Shown: positions 1 to 9,486, counted from the stretch's first letter. The stretch: DNA of 64,000 bases from Tritrichomonas musculus (GCA_039105265.1 JAPFFF010000007.1:5704001-5768000), one strand, 5' to 3'. Translations and numbers: made by a program. The notes: generated from the letters alone by a model not told the origin.

Positions 1-1644
1 TTCCTCACATTCCACATCAAACTTGATTTGCAATTGAACACCGATACTGCTAAATTACAATTGATTGAAGATCCTGATAACCTCTACAAATTGTTTGTGG
101 GATTCAAGTCCTCGAACCAATTATTCGACAGGCTGGAGATTCTCCATAACAATGTCAATGTTGGATATCAGCAAAATGAATGCATTCGTGAGGGCTTCCT
201 ATACTCAGTTTTGAAACCAGAAACCGAGAAGAAACGCCGCAGATTCGTTCACAGCTTATGGGAGAATGTTTCAAATTATAGTCAAACTCATGCAGGTGTT
301 TATGTTAATCTCAATGATTTCAAAGCCAATGGGAAGACCACTACTGAATTCGATTTGAATATACCATTTGATGACTTGCTTGCATTGCAGGCATTCGATT
401 TATTCCCCAATGGAATCATTGGTGATTTATCTATTAGATTCCAAGTCAGTCCAGCAGGTCTTGTATGGGCAGTTATTGATCCATATACGGTTGCTGAAGC
501 GAAGGCATTCTTGGAAGATGATGATCATATTACAATGAAGCAGTTGGAGCAATTGCGTGAGATCAAGGCTCGTGGTAAACTCAAGAGGCAATTTACGCAA
601 ATTGGTAATGAAGCACTTATACCAGGGGTATTCGATAATACAATCAAATTTAAGTACAATATTTGTGCCGAACATGGAACTCCAGTTAATGATACACCAA
701 TTGAAATCACTTTCGAATTTACAGATGAGGAATATGAGAAATTCGGTATTAAGAAGACTATGAATTTAAAGGAGATTGCACGCCATAATCCCGATTACAC
801 AGGTACTATTGAAGACTATATGACAATTGAAATCGTTGAAGAGAATAATGAACTTAAATATGAATCGCAACCGGCAACTCTCACCGTTAACCGAATGACT
901 ATCACTTTATGTAAATCCAACATGCAAGGATATGGTGTTTGTGAAGCCACTCGTGCGGGTATCGAATCCATATTACGTGAAGGACTGATAATTCCATCCC
1001 AAAAGGTAGATTATCATGCATTCCCAATTGCTGCTGCATCCAATGGAATCAAATCTACATTGAATATCCCATTAATAAATGTCACAAGCATGTCATTATT
1101 GTTCCCCAAGCATCACAACGATTTGACCGTATTTGAGAATCCCGTTTACCAAAATTGTTATTTGAATATTGGTGGTAAGAACTTCCCAGATGAGAATGTT
1201 AGTACCATTGGTGCTAGATTCTTCGAGAGTCAACTAACAGCTGGCGATTTGGATAGCATCACACTCCAATGTACTAAGGAATTTGAGGATAGCTTCACTA
1301 TGCCCAAGAATGATGTTGATGGAAATAGATATAAGAATACATTGAGTGATGCCACATCATTTGTATTCAATGTCCAAACTGAGAGAGCATCTGCTGGATA
1401 CTGTTATGATGGCTTAGATGGTGGTAAAGGTAATATCCAAATTCAAGTCAATGGTCAACCAATATTCACTGGCAATAATGATACATATTATAATATTATT
1501 GAACCAAGTGGAGCTGTTGTTAGACCACCACCTGTACAACTCTGTTTATGTAGAGACACATACTTTAAGCTCTCACTCGATGGTCTTGAATATGTTGATG
1601 ATGAATCACCAGCTGGCTCACAAGTTGACCCAGAAATGGCTTAA
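1..1644 (+). CDS. Maverick major capsid protein (partial at window edge)
   Basis: C-terminal part of a double-jelly-roll-type major capsid protein; the frame is open to base 1, so the N-terminus lies outside. It aligns along its length with the 685-692-residue capsid proteins at 18529, 30423 and 53835: shared blocks include LFDRLEILHNNVNVGYQQNE, FDLFPNGIIGDLSIRF, ATLTVNRMTIT and FPDENVSTIGARFF. The copy differs in the middle. The other three have a Pro/Thr/Ser-rich linker before a variable domain, while here a short GVFDNTIKFKY passage leads into a diverged version of that domain. It would form the main shell of the virion. The family call is firm; the fold is inferred from known Polinton capsids. 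Confidence 0.85.
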   Translation, partial: FLTFHIKLDLQLNTDTAKLQLIEDPDNLYKLFVGFKSSNQLFDRLEILHNNVNVGYQQNECIREGFLYSVLKPETEKKRRRFVHSLWENVSNYSQTHAGVYVNLNDFKANGKTTTEFDLNIPFDDLLALQAFDLFPNGIIGDLSIRFQVSPAGLVWAVIDPYTVAEAKAFLEDDDHITMKQLEQLREIKARGKLKRQFTQIGNEALIPGVFDNTIKFKYNICAEHGTPVNDTPIEITFEFTDEEYEKFGIKKTMNLKEIARHNPDYTGTIEDYMTIEIVEENNELKYESQPATLTVNRMTITLCKSNMQGYGVCEATRAGIESILREGLIIPSQKVDYHAFPIAAASNGIKSTLNIPLINVTSMSLLFPKHHNDLTVFENPVYQNCYLNIGGKNFPDENVSTIGARFFESQLTAGDLDSITLQCTKEFEDSFTMPKNDVDGNRYKNTLSDATSFVFNVQTERASAGYCYDGLDGGKGNIQIQVNGQPIFTGNNDTYYNIIEPSGAVVRPPPVQLCLCRDTYFKLSLDGLEYVDDESPAGSQVDPEMA

Positions 1645-1686
1645 GAAATATAGCATTAGGGGTAAAAATATTTTTGTACTTTGGAA

Positions 1687-2319
1687 ATGACTCTCCATAA
1701 GGCTAGAATTCTATCAAGTGAAAACGATGCTAGTGTTAAACAGGAGCAGAATGTGAATATTAAGATTGCTGCGAATAGACCTCCACCAGTTCAACCAGTA
1801 GCTTATACTGAAGGGGATTATCCTCAAGTTCCACAGATGCAACCTCAAGTGCAACCTCAAATGGGATATACTGAAGGGGGATATCCTCAAAATGGCACCC
1901 AGAATGCAAATTTTACTACACCCTCGACAACTGGTGCATATCCATCAGTTGCTCCAATAAACAATCCTCCTCTAGAACGTTCAATAGAACTTGATGGTGA
2001 GGACTTGGATACCAAAAATAAATTCCTCGAGATATTGCTGAGTATCTATGAAACGAATCCATTGAGGATGAACAACTATCTTGTGTGCCATAGCAACACA
2101 TTGATGGAGCTCATTAAAATACTCACTAAGGCTGACAAGGTTGAGTTGGTTATAAATGAGGATAGTGGGTGTACAGGCTGTGTTTCAAACTCGAAGTACA
2201 TGAAGATTGATAAGATATTGGTATCCAAAAATGGGGTATCCAATGAATTGAAATATGGATATAACCATGTATGGACCGAGCTCATAAGACACTCGATATC
2301 ACTCAAAATTTGTATTTAA
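1687..2319 (+). CDS. ARILSS-family Maverick protein, 210 aa
   Basis: Function not recognised. The start at 1687 gives MTLHKARILSSENDASVKQE, matching the starts of relatives at 22015, 24737 and 48257. A Gln/Pro-rich low-complexity stretch (about residues 35-100) holds two copies of a YTEGGYPQ-like repeat. It leads into a conserved C-terminal domain with KNKFLEILLSIYE, a CTGCVS pair of cysteines and ends in SLKICI. It lies 43 bases after the capsid gene and just before the small membrane protein and ATPase. That order is kept in C and D, so a virion or packaging role is plausible but unproven. Confidence 0.75.
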   Translation: MTLHKARILSSENDASVKQEQNVNIKIAANRPPPVQPVAYTEGDYPQVPQMQPQVQPQMGYTEGGYPQNGTQNANFTTPSTTGAYPSVAPINNPPLERSIELDGEDLDTKNKFLEILLSIYETNPLRMNNYLVCHSNTLMELIKILTKADKVELVINEDSGCTGCVSNSKYMKIDKILVSKNGVSNELKYGYNHVWTELIRHSISLKICI

Positions 2320-2329
2320 ATTTTCATAA

Positions 2330-2479
2330 ATGTCACTTGCAAGCGAGATCATCATGAATATATTATTAGGGTTGATACTAGCGACCAACATAATTGAACT
2401 GCTAATATTGGTATCATTTACTGCAGAGGATGAACCACCTGAGTTGACCGATGAGCTGAGACGCACATTATACGCCTGA
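2330..2479 (+). CDS. 49-aa single-TM protein
   Basis: A short gene between the ARILSS and ATPase genes. The protein has one hydrophobic segment (about residues 7-30, IIMNILLGLILATNIIELLI) and then an acidic tail with EPPELTDELRRTLY. Genes of the same design and tail motif lie in the same position in C (34644) and D (24020-24151). That conserved position and motif argue that it is a real gene and not chance. It probably sits in a membrane; the role is unknown. Confidence 0.65.
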   Translation: MSLASEIIMNILLGLILATNIIELLILVSFTAEDEPPELTDELRRTLYA

Positions 2480-2499
2480 AAAGCTTTATTTTTGATTAA

Positions 2500-3441
2500 A
2501 TGTTGTATTATAAACGCCTGCAGCCAACTCTTTTTGATTATACATCTATCGAATTATCAGACAGTTCCAGTGGAGAGCCAATAGATTTTGACACATTTGA
2601 GCAGGAACAGCGTTCTATGTTCCAGAAGCAGCAACCGGTTTCCAAGAGGTTTGATGTTGATGAAGCTATGAGTGAGGCCTATTCCAAAAATAGGGATAGA
2701 ATCACGAATGCATCCATAAGACCAATCGCTAACGGAATATATGCTTGGTACAATACTTTGAACATACTGGTAGCTTCTCAAGGCAAAGGTAAGAGTCACA
2801 CAGTTATTCGCGATATCATTCAAATGAGTAGACTCAAAAATAACCCATTTCATATGATAGTCTATGTGAGTAAGAATGGTATTATAAATGATTCTACATT
2901 TGAATCTCAACGTGAACTCATCAACTTGCCCATTGAGGTTGTCGCTGATAGTAATGCCGAACGATACTTGAAGGAACTCGATTTATGGAAAGAGTTGTAT
3001 AACAAATATAGCTCAGTTGGGAAGATTATTGTCGATGAACAGAAGTTGCAGCAAATGTTTGAGTTCCTTCATATCAACAAACTTGGGAAACCCAATGTAC
3101 CACTCAATACGATAATCCTTTGTGAGGATTTCATTAAGAGTAAGCTGTTGAAATCATCATACTTCACAAACTATATTACACAGTTGCGCCATAAGAATTC
3201 AATCGTTTACATCAATATCCAGTTCTTCAAAGGTGTGCCAACTGATTACAAAAATAATTGTACATCATTCTTCATATTCAATGGGTTCTCACGACAGAAA
3301 CTCAATTACATATATCAGCAGGTGAGCATTCCTTGCGAATTTGAAGAGTTGTGGCAAAAATATAAAACCTTATCTGGACATGATTTCATATTGGTGAACA
3401 CTGTTGAACACGATATGCAAGTTATATATAGTAAGATTTAG
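2500..3441 (+). CDS. Genome-packaging ATPase, FtsK/HerA (A32) type
   Basis: P-loop ATPase expected to pump DNA into the capsid. A Walker A motif ASQGKGKSH lies near residues 91-99 after a conserved RPIANGIYAWYNTLN lead-in. A Walker B strand NTIILCED lies near residues 202-209, and LRHKNSIVYINIQFF follows where this family has its sensor strand. The first 70 residues are acidic and poorly conserved. It matches the ATPases of C (34779) and D (23081). Its end overlaps the convergent 161-residue gene by 4 bases, the same arrangement as in D. Confidence 0.85.
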   Translation: MLYYKRLQPTLFDYTSIELSDSSSGEPIDFDTFEQEQRSMFQKQQPVSKRFDVDEAMSEAYSKNRDRITNASIRPIANGIYAWYNTLNILVASQGKGKSHTVIRDIIQMSRLKNNPFHMIVYVSKNGIINDSTFESQRELINLPIEVVADSNAERYLKELDLWKELYNKYSSVGKIIVDEQKLQQMFEFLHINKLGKPNVPLNTIILCEDFIKSKLLKSSYFTNYITQLRHKNSIVYINIQFFKGVPTDYKNNCTSFFIFNGFSRQKLNYIYQQVSIPCEFEELWQKYKTLSGHDFILVNTVEHDMQVIYSKI

Positions 3442-3923
3442 ACAAAATCAATATCAGGGTCTGCTTCCAATACCAAATCTTGATGTTGACCAATGAATAC
3501 ATCAGGTTCCACAATATTGTATTTTTCACGTAATTTACCAATGAGATCCTTGGTGTTTATATTGGTTTTCTCAATCGAATAGTTGTAATACGGGCATTCC
3601 TTGAATTCATGTTTTTCGGTATTCCCATTTACGAAGAACTCATGCATGTTGATACTCAATTTACGTCTACTGTTGGATGTCAAATATATGTTCTCAAGGT
3701 TCATCTCCTTGAGCTTATCTGGGTAGAATCTAATGGTTTCAGTATTAGTCTGTAGTGATACATATAGGACCCTCGCAAGGTAAAGCGATTTCTTCAAACT
3801 GAATGGGAACTTGTCACATAATATTGCGAAATTACATTTTGAGAATTCATCAGGCTTTGATGATAGGGATATCAATGTGTTGATGTATTCGTAGACCTTG
3901 AAATGGGTTGTGGATGATTCCAT
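3438..3923 (-). CDS. Conserved Maverick protein, 161 aa
   Basis: Not recognised. It belongs to a family with members at 22629 (D) and 35937 (C), each tail-to-tail with the ATPase. Conserved points are YEYINTLISL near the start, a C(D/N)F-ILC(D/E)-(F/Y)P block, VLYVSL, a LTSN-R block and PYYNYSIEK near residue 115, followed by KLREKYNI. No signal peptide or membrane segment is seen. The fixed pairing with the ATPase suggests a virion or packaging partner. Confidence 0.7.
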   Translation of the reverse strand: MESSTTHFKVYEYINTLISLSSKPDEFSKCNFAILCDKFPFSLKKSLYLARVLYVSLQTNTETIRFYPDKLKEMNLENIYLTSNSRRKLSINMHEFFVNGNTEKHEFKECPYYNYSIEKTNINTKDLIGKLREKYNIVEPDVFIGQHQDLVLEADPDIDFV

Positions 3924-4332
3924 TTGGTGGTGATAAAAAAATCAATATTCAAATTTAAAAATAGGTTTATTTTTGGGGTCGATGCGAATGCATAAATGCA
4001 AAAATAGATAGGGGCCTTCAAAACTAGGGCAATAGTGGCGGTCATAAGTGAACATCTATATAGTCCCATGATGCTGACCACTTATTCCTAGTCATGAGTA
4101 TCAGTTGGGTCATTTCAAAAATAGTCAGGTGGCCTTCAGTTATGGGTCAGTAATGGCGGTCATGAGTGATCATAAGTGAACATCAATGTGGCCCTATGAT
4201 GCTGACCACTTATTCCTAGTTATGAGTATCAGTTAGTGTCAATTCAAAAATAGTTAGATGACCTTCAGTTATGGGTCAGTAATTGGGGCCATTTAGGTAA
4301 TTCTATCTGGTCCCGATCCCGCACACTCATCA
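3924..4332. repeat. Non-coding right end of A with about 2.4 tandem units of about 120 bp
   Basis: No gene is seen. From about 4000 to 4290 a unit of roughly 117-128 bp repeats: each copy has the order CAAAAATAGT, GGCCTTCA, GGGTCAGTAATGG or a variant, GTGAACAT, GATGCTGACCACTTATTCCTA and GAGTATCAGTT. The third copy is partial. The array ends shortly before the A terminus at 4336. Confidence 0.8.
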
Positions 4333-4336
4333 CTAC

Positions 4337-4647
4337 TGAGGTACTGGTCTATCTTTTTCACCTATATGTCGATAAAAACCACCATCTGTAATACTAACAG
4401 GAGGTTCACGAACAGGTTTGGTTATATGTTCTCGAGTATCTGGAAATCTAACAGGGTCCTCATGTTCAATAATCTGGGTAGGTGGTCGATTAATATATGG
4501 GTTGAAGGTTACAGAATAAGTATTAGTATTACTGAACACACCAAAATGTTGAAACTCTAAGTCCTTATTTTTCATGGTAGCTTCATTATACATCATACCT
4601 TCTCTTCCAACAATCTCAGCATGTGGGCTTCTATAATCATTCGACAT
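4337..4647 (-). CDS. B-type Maverick protein, about 104 aa, cut by element A
   Basis: Not recognised. I start at MSNDYRSPHAEIVGREG rather than two methionines upstream, because the preceding FFMFWK is atypical. The protein is hydrophilic, with a Pro/Arg-rich C-terminal half (RPPTQIIEHEDPVRFPD). Its coding frame runs into the terminus of A at 4336, so the original C-terminus is probably on the far side of A. It lies 30 bases downstream of the capsid gene on the same strand. Confidence 0.55.
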
Positions 4648-4676
4648 TTTCCAAAACATAAAAAACATACTTCTTT

Positions 4677-6359
4677 TTACTCAGGGGTTGTTAAATCATA
4701 AGGACCAATACGTACTGATGGTGGCATACCATTAGGTCTAATTAAGATACTAATTGATATATCTGTTAATAAGCATAATAATGGAGGTGTATCTACTTCC
4801 TGTCTAAATGGATTATCTGCCTTTTGACTACATATCAATTCGAAGTTAATAGGTGCAAGACTTGAAAGACCTTGTTGATATGTTCCATCTGTTTCAGTAG
4901 GAAGACCTATGAAGAATGAGGACCTATCATTTGGATAATAGCCTGTTGTATTTTCATTATATTGATACTCATTCGCTAAACTTGCAATAACCTCTTTATT
5001 AAATCCATTTTGCTCTCCATTCATGTTCATTGCATTCTGGCAATATTCGAGGAACTCTGGATACTTACCATTCGTACCAAATGCTTTAGCAGGAATATTA
5101 TTGTAATTACCACAATTCATATGAAATGCTTCAAACATAGGATTCTTGAAGTATGTCTTATGCGTATGCTTGAGTGGGAATAAGCAAAACATACTATCTA
5201 CAAAATTAGGTGTAATAGTAATAGTTGCTTTATCTTGTTCATTATTAAGAGGTCTTGTACAAGTGTAAAATGACATAATCTGTGTTGGGAATGTAAGTGG
5301 ATGTTGTGGGTTAGCATATCTTTGAACAAGTGCTGTATATACAGATTCATGAATACCAAAACAAGGTATAATACTCGCACATTCTTCAATGGAATAATCA
5401 ACAACACTCCAAGTTCTCCAATCACTGTAAATAGTTCGGTCAACTCTTGCCTTAGTATTGTTAGCTCCTGCGACTTCATATGCTCCTCCATGATTTTCAC
5501 CAACAGGTGGAAGATTCTTGGGGTCATTAATCTTATCCATTGCTATTTTTTCGGTACTTGTCCACATCCATATTGGTTCTCCAATAGGTCGAAATTCATT
5601 GGTAATTTCATCAACATTGAAGTCTTTCATTATATGTGGATTAGCAACCAAGCTCTTTTCAAAACCAACTGGACAATATACCATACCAGCTGTTGAAAAG
5701 TATAGACGTAATTCGATTTTACCTGCAAATGCTGGCAAGTACTTGATATTAGATAAAGGTAGGAATCGTCGCAAATCAATCTTTAATCTAATTGTTTCAG
5801 TGACAGAAGTCACATCTTTGTTAAGATTTGCAACAAAACCACATCTCCTTCCATGAGTATCATTCCAAATATCCTTATGTCTTGCTTTACTATATATATC
5901 AGCTCTTTTAGTAACTTCATTTGCACAACATGCAGTTAAAAAGGATTCTTCACATCCAAAGTTCTGGGTATAAAGCGTCATACCATTAGCTACAATTTCA
6001 TACTTCTCAACAGCATCTCGAGCATCCTTAAAGCCAAACCATACCTTACCAAAATTATAACCACTGACATTTTCTAAATCACTTAGAATTGGCTTGTCTA
6101 TTTTTATCATCACTTTCATATCTGCTCGAATAAATCCATTATATATATCAGCAGTATTATGAGTATTAGGAGATATAATACATGTTGTATATGAACCACT
6201 CTTAATTGGTAGTGATGGTGAATATGAAGTTTGTGGATTTAATGAGTATGCCTTATTTGTATCACTAAGTGCTATGCAATTATCGACAACATCAAAGTAA
6301 GATGCAATCTGGGTACAAACCTCTGCTGAGGTTTTCATATAGGATTCCTTGTTAAGCAT
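4677..6359 (-). CDS. Probable major capsid protein of B-type Maverick
   Basis: 560 residues, the usual size of Polinton major capsid proteins. It opens with a VDNCIALSDTNKAYSLNPQT stretch. Near residue 200 it carries LRRFLPLSNIKYLPAFAGKI followed by ELRLYFSTAG. That is the same layout as the FDLFPNGIIGDLSIRF block of the A/C/D/F capsids: a hydrophobic platform, then a strand ending in RF or YF. No close identity to those capsids is visible. The call rests on this local pattern, the length and the position beside an ATPase, integrase and protease. Confidence 0.6.
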   Translation of the reverse strand: MLNKESYMKTSAEVCTQIASYFDVVDNCIALSDTNKAYSLNPQTSYSPSLPIKSGSYTTCIISPNTHNTADIYNGFIRADMKVMIKIDKPILSDLENVSGYNFGKVWFGFKDARDAVEKYEIVANGMTLYTQNFGCEESFLTACCANEVTKRADIYSKARHKDIWNDTHGRRCGFVANLNKDVTSVTETIRLKIDLRRFLPLSNIKYLPAFAGKIELRLYFSTAGMVYCPVGFEKSLVANPHIMKDFNVDEITNEFRPIGEPIWMWTSTEKIAMDKINDPKNLPPVGENHGGAYEVAGANNTKARVDRTIYSDWRTWSVVDYSIEECASIIPCFGIHESVYTALVQRYANPQHPLTFPTQIMSFYTCTRPLNNEQDKATITITPNFVDSMFCLFPLKHTHKTYFKNPMFEAFHMNCGNYNNIPAKAFGTNGKYPEFLEYCQNAMNMNGEQNGFNKEVIASLANEYQYNENTTGYYPNDRSSFFIGLPTETDGTYQQGLSSLAPINFELICSQKADNPFRQEVDTPPLLCLLTDISISILIRPNGMPPSVRIGPYDLTTPE

Positions 6360-6376
6360 TTTAGATGGAAAAAAAT

Positions 6377-6928
6377 TTACATCATATCTTCAAAGATGCG
6401 ATTTCTCCTACCAATAGGTCTCATAGGTATATATTGAGGTTGTTGTTCTTCTTCATATTGTTGTGGCGGTTCTTCAGGAACATACTGTTGTCTTGGTTTA
6501 CTCATCCTTTTATCAACAACCTCCTTTATCATACGTCTCTGTTCTTTCTTCTCTCGACTTATCTTCATTTCTTCACCTAGTGATTTTAGCTGTTTTAGTA
6601 TTTCCTCATTCACAGTAGGGTCATAAACTTGGCTTTGTTGAGTTTTTCGAGGTTTTGGAGGTTTTCGTGCAGCTTTCGAACTTATTGGCTTTCTTGGCTT
6701 TTCTTCAAGTTCCTCATGTTCTTCACTGTCTGAGTTTTCTTGAGTTTCTTCGTTATTTTCACTTTCTGAGTTTTCTTGATATTCTCGAGTTATTGGAGTT
6801 TTTCGCTGTTTTACAATATACTTGTCTTTGGTTTTTGTAGGTAAAACTTCCCAATCTGGGTCATCCCTTCCATTCAACCATTTATGAATAACTGCAAGTC
6901 TCTTAGAACCTGTTAGATGTTTTGACAT
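6377..6928 (-). CDS. Charged B-type Maverick protein, 183 aa
   Basis: Not recognised. A short N-terminal region (GSKRLAVIHKWLNG) precedes an acidic stretch of Glu/Ser/Asn repeats (about residues 50-80). Then come a basic Lys/Pro/Arg-rich segment, a predicted helix with many charges (LKSLGEEMKISREKKEQRR) and a Gln/Pro-rich tail ending GRRNRIFEDMM. It is probably disordered in part. It lies between the capsid gene and the 151-residue gene, so a core or scaffold role is conceivable. Confidence 0.6.
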   Translation of the reverse strand: MSKHLTGSKRLAVIHKWLNGRDDPDWEVLPTKTKDKYIVKQRKTPITREYQENSESENNEETQENSDSEEHEELEEKPRKPISSKAARKPPKPRKTQQSQVYDPTVNEEILKQLKSLGEEMKISREKKEQRRMIKEVVDKRMSKPRQQYVPEEPPQQYEEEQQPQYIPMRPIGRRNRIFEDMM

Positions 6929-6975
6929 TTAAAATAAACAAAAAAGTCCAAAAATTTAGTTTTTTTGAGTTTTCA

Positions 6976-7431
6976 TTAGATGTAGGTTCTCGCCCGATTG
7001 TTGGTAGTAAAGTCACTCTCTTGTAATGATCTAGACGAAAATGCTGGCTTTTCAAGAGGTGCTCCAACTGAATCACCTTTTGCAGATTTATTAATTGATG
7101 ATAAGGCAGTTTTCACTTTTCCTTCTGGGACATATTTTAATGCTGTGTCAGCTATATTTGCTATTTTATTTCTTGTACTATCGCTCAAGAAGCTTTCACC
7201 AAGACCTCTCGCAACTGAACCAATAACACCAGCATGCTTGGTTAATCCACCTGCTGAAGCATCTAATAGTTTACTTGCAAGACCTCCCGAAAAACTATCT
7301 GCAGCTCCCATTAATAATTTACCACCTAGTCCTACTCCTCCTTTTATTATCTCTTGCCATGGAGAAAATTGTTGCTTTTTGGAATAATTTGGCTTCCAAT
7401 AATCTTCTACTGAATGACGTTCAATTCCCAT
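6976..7431 (-). CDS. Gly/Ala-rich amphipathic B-type protein, 151 aa
   Basis: Not recognised by family. Residues 25-85 are rich in Gly, Ala and Leu and alternate helix-like runs (GGVGLGGKLLMGAADSFSGG, LASKLLDASAGGLTKHAG) without a clear transmembrane segment. The rest is polar. Small amphipathic virion proteins such as adenovirus pVI have this general look, and the gene sits among capsid genes, so membrane disruption during entry is a possible but untested role. It may be the B counterpart of the 84-residue peptides of C, D and F. Confidence 0.55.
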   Translation of the reverse strand: MGIERHSVEDYWKPNYSKKQQFSPWQEIIKGGVGLGGKLLMGAADSFSGGLASKLLDASAGGLTKHAGVIGSVARGLGESFLSDSTRNKIANIADTALKYVPEGKVKTALSSINKSAKGDSVGAPLEKPAFSSRSLQESDFTTNNRARTYI

Positions 7432-7448
7432 TTTTAAAAAATAAAAAA

Positions 7449-8315
7449 TTATTCGAAATAGTACTTATTAGCAGAAATATTCATTACGAATTTTTCATGT
7501 GGTTCTTTATGTTGTAGGTATTCAGCTACTGTCTGCTTCGTATTTAATGAGTTATTTGTTTGTTGCAACAAGCTAGTAAAATCTTCCTCACTATATCCTG
7601 TATAACATATGATATCTGTTGCTAACCTTTTCGCATTCATATGAACAAATCGAATAGTTTGGATAGCCATGATACATGTTAAATTATAGTGTCTTGTCTT
7701 GGTTAACAACTTGATAAATTCACTATTACCATTCTTTAATAAATCACTACCTGCACAATCATCTAGTATCAATAATGTGTTATATGGATATGATGATGTT
7801 TCATACTTGACTAACTTATTGGCTATATATATTATTTTATCATTGAGCTCATTTAAATGATGCTTCTCAATGAGCCTCCTCATTTCGTCATTGGTCTCTT
7901 TCATTCGAGATAATACATATTTGACAATAGCATAATACTTTATCTTTCTTCGAAGATGTCTTTTAAGATAACTCATTAATTCTCTTTCCTTTACATAATC
8001 GATTCTTGATTGTATCTGTTTATTAAGTGTTTCAGCTGTTTTATCCATTTTACCAGAGCTTGAGCAAAATATTATCTTTTGGTAGTATGGATGTTTAAAC
8101 AACCTCTCTGTTATCATAATATGTCTCCATATCCAAAAACTTTTACCAGCACCTGGTTTACCAATTAAAAAGTATATACCATTTGTGCTAAAAGGATAAT
8201 CAGGTGATAATGGTTTAATCAAAGCACCATCTATCTCTTTCATGTTCTTCCGTAAGGTCTCTTTAATCAATGTTTCTACTTTATTTATTAGTTCTGCACT
8301 TGGGGGTTCATCCAT
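7449..8315 (-). CDS. Packaging ATPase of B-type Maverick
   Basis: 288-residue P-loop ATPase. Walker A is IGKPGAGKS near residues 52-60, preceded by STNGIYFL. Walker B is NTLLILDDCAGS near residue 180, followed by TRHYNLTCIMAIQT, the usual sensor-like strand of A32/FtsK-type packaging ATPases. It is distant from the A/C/D ATPases. It lies 10 bases from the integrase gene and 17 from the 151-residue gene, as if all are read as one tight block of genes, each with its own short promoter. Confidence 0.85.
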   Translation of the reverse strand: MDEPPSAELINKVETLIKETLRKNMKEIDGALIKPLSPDYPFSTNGIYFLIGKPGAGKSFWIWRHIMITERLFKHPYYQKIIFCSSSGKMDKTAETLNKQIQSRIDYVKERELMSYLKRHLRRKIKYYAIVKYVLSRMKETNDEMRRLIEKHHLNELNDKIIYIANKLVKYETSSYPYNTLLILDDCAGSDLLKNGNSEFIKLLTKTRHYNLTCIMAIQTIRFVHMNAKRLATDIICYTGYSEEDFTSLLQQTNNSLNTKQTVAEYLQHKEPHEKFVMNISANKYYFE

Positions 8316-8325
8316 TTACAAATTT

Positions 8326-9480
8326 TTAAATGTATTTCATAATTTTATCTGGTATTGGTTTGCCCTCAACCTTTTGACCTGCTTTAATTTGTCGTTCATA
8401 ATTTTTCTTTTGTTCCAACCAATATTGTCTTTCTGCCGTACCAAGTACTAATGGATTACCTCTCCTTACATCTCTAATAGTTTGTCTAGCAAAGGCATCA
8501 TCACCTTCGACTCCTTCCCATTTTAAATCATACTTACCAGTATCTTCATCAAAGTTATATATTTTTTCAATAATACCTTCTTTACCTTCATTTAGTCTTT
8601 CAGCTACTTTAATCCTTTTGTCTCTTGTCCTTAACAACCTATATCCAGGGAATGAACTAGTTGAACCATCTTTGGACTTGACCACAAACTGGTTACCTTT
8701 TTGTGAGTCAACTATATAAGACTCATTGGACAAATTACTTCTTCTTTTACCAAATGGTTCTTTTTCGAGTACTAACCTGACCTTCTCACCTGGATTAAAA
8801 TGGTATGGATTAATGCGTGCATTCTTTTGTATGTACTTTATTTCATCCTCTGGAGTAATATCATTAGGTGCTTTATTATCTAAAGACCTATGAGGAGAGT
8901 TGTTATATATGTTGACCAAATCATGCATCTCCTTTGGTTGAATAAACCTATTTTCACCAATAGCATCTCTTATGGTTCTCATAAACCTATTAATAATGCC
9001 AAGTACATTATGGTTATTCTCAGTTGTTGTTCGGTATTTTATGTTCTTCTCTCTCATGAAGTCTAAGACTGTTGATGATAAATATGCTGCATCCTCATCA
9101 CTTGTTATCGAATATACATGAGGTACATCATTAACAAATTTATGAAGTGCTGTTAATACTTCTCTTGCTCCTTTACCATTCATAGGATATGCATATGCTT
9201 TTCTGGTGTTGATATTGATGAACATTAGATAATTCAACCCACCTGCCTCTTTATTATTAATGAAGGTATCCATTTGATAACCATGAGGATGTTTGGATAC
9301 AATAGGTATAAATTGTGCTTTAGGTACTCTCTTATCATGTACTACTCTTTCATCAAAGTATTTCTTTGCTTCTTCTTCATTTAGATTCTCTTGTTTTGCC
9401 ATGCTAAGGTATTTGTCCAAGGTCTTCCATTTAGCTTTGTTGTATAATTTTTCATATGGGCTTGGTTCTTCTTTACTCAT
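8326..9480 (-). CDS. Maverick integrase (retroviral-like), B type
   Basis: 384 residues. The core is an RNase H-fold integrase: a strand FININTRKAYAYPMNGKG, then SITSDEDAAYLS, then the YRTTTENNHNVLGIINRF helix and a conserved IYNNSPHRSLDNKAPNDITP block. An SH3/chromo-like tail follows (GIIEKIYNFDEDTGKYDLKW near residue 325). It would insert the linear element into chromosomal DNA. It differs clearly from the C and D/F integrases. It is flanked by ATPase and candidate penton genes on the same strand. Confidence 0.85.
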   Translation of the reverse strand: MSKEEPSPYEKLYNKAKWKTLDKYLSMAKQENLNEEEAKKYFDERVVHDKRVPKAQFIPIVSKHPHGYQMDTFINNKEAGGLNYLMFININTRKAYAYPMNGKGAREVLTALHKFVNDVPHVYSITSDEDAAYLSSTVLDFMREKNIKYRTTTENNHNVLGIINRFMRTIRDAIGENRFIQPKEMHDLVNIYNNSPHRSLDNKAPNDITPEDEIKYIQKNARINPYHFNPGEKVRLVLEKEPFGKRRSNLSNESYIVDSQKGNQFVVKSKDGSTSSFPGYRLLRTRDKRIKVAERLNEGKEGIIEKIYNFDEDTGKYDLKWEGVEGDDAFARQTIRDVRRGNPLVLGTAERQYWLEQKKNYERQIKAGQKVEGKPIPDKIMKYI

Positions 9481-9486
9481 TTATTT

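Larger units (their letters stand above)
1..4336. mobile_element. Maverick/Polinton A, right-hand part
   Basis: The right part of a Maverick that enters from the left window edge. It holds major capsid, ARILSS-family, one-TM, ATPase and 161-residue genes, then a tandem repeat. Its right end is ACTCATCACTACT, the complement of a terminus reading AGTAGTGAT, close to the AGTAGTGATAG ends of D and F. The B1 gene at 4337-4647 reads straight up to this point, so A appears to be inserted in B1. The left end and any integrase lie outside the window. It is the youngest layer of the left nest. Confidence 0.75.
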
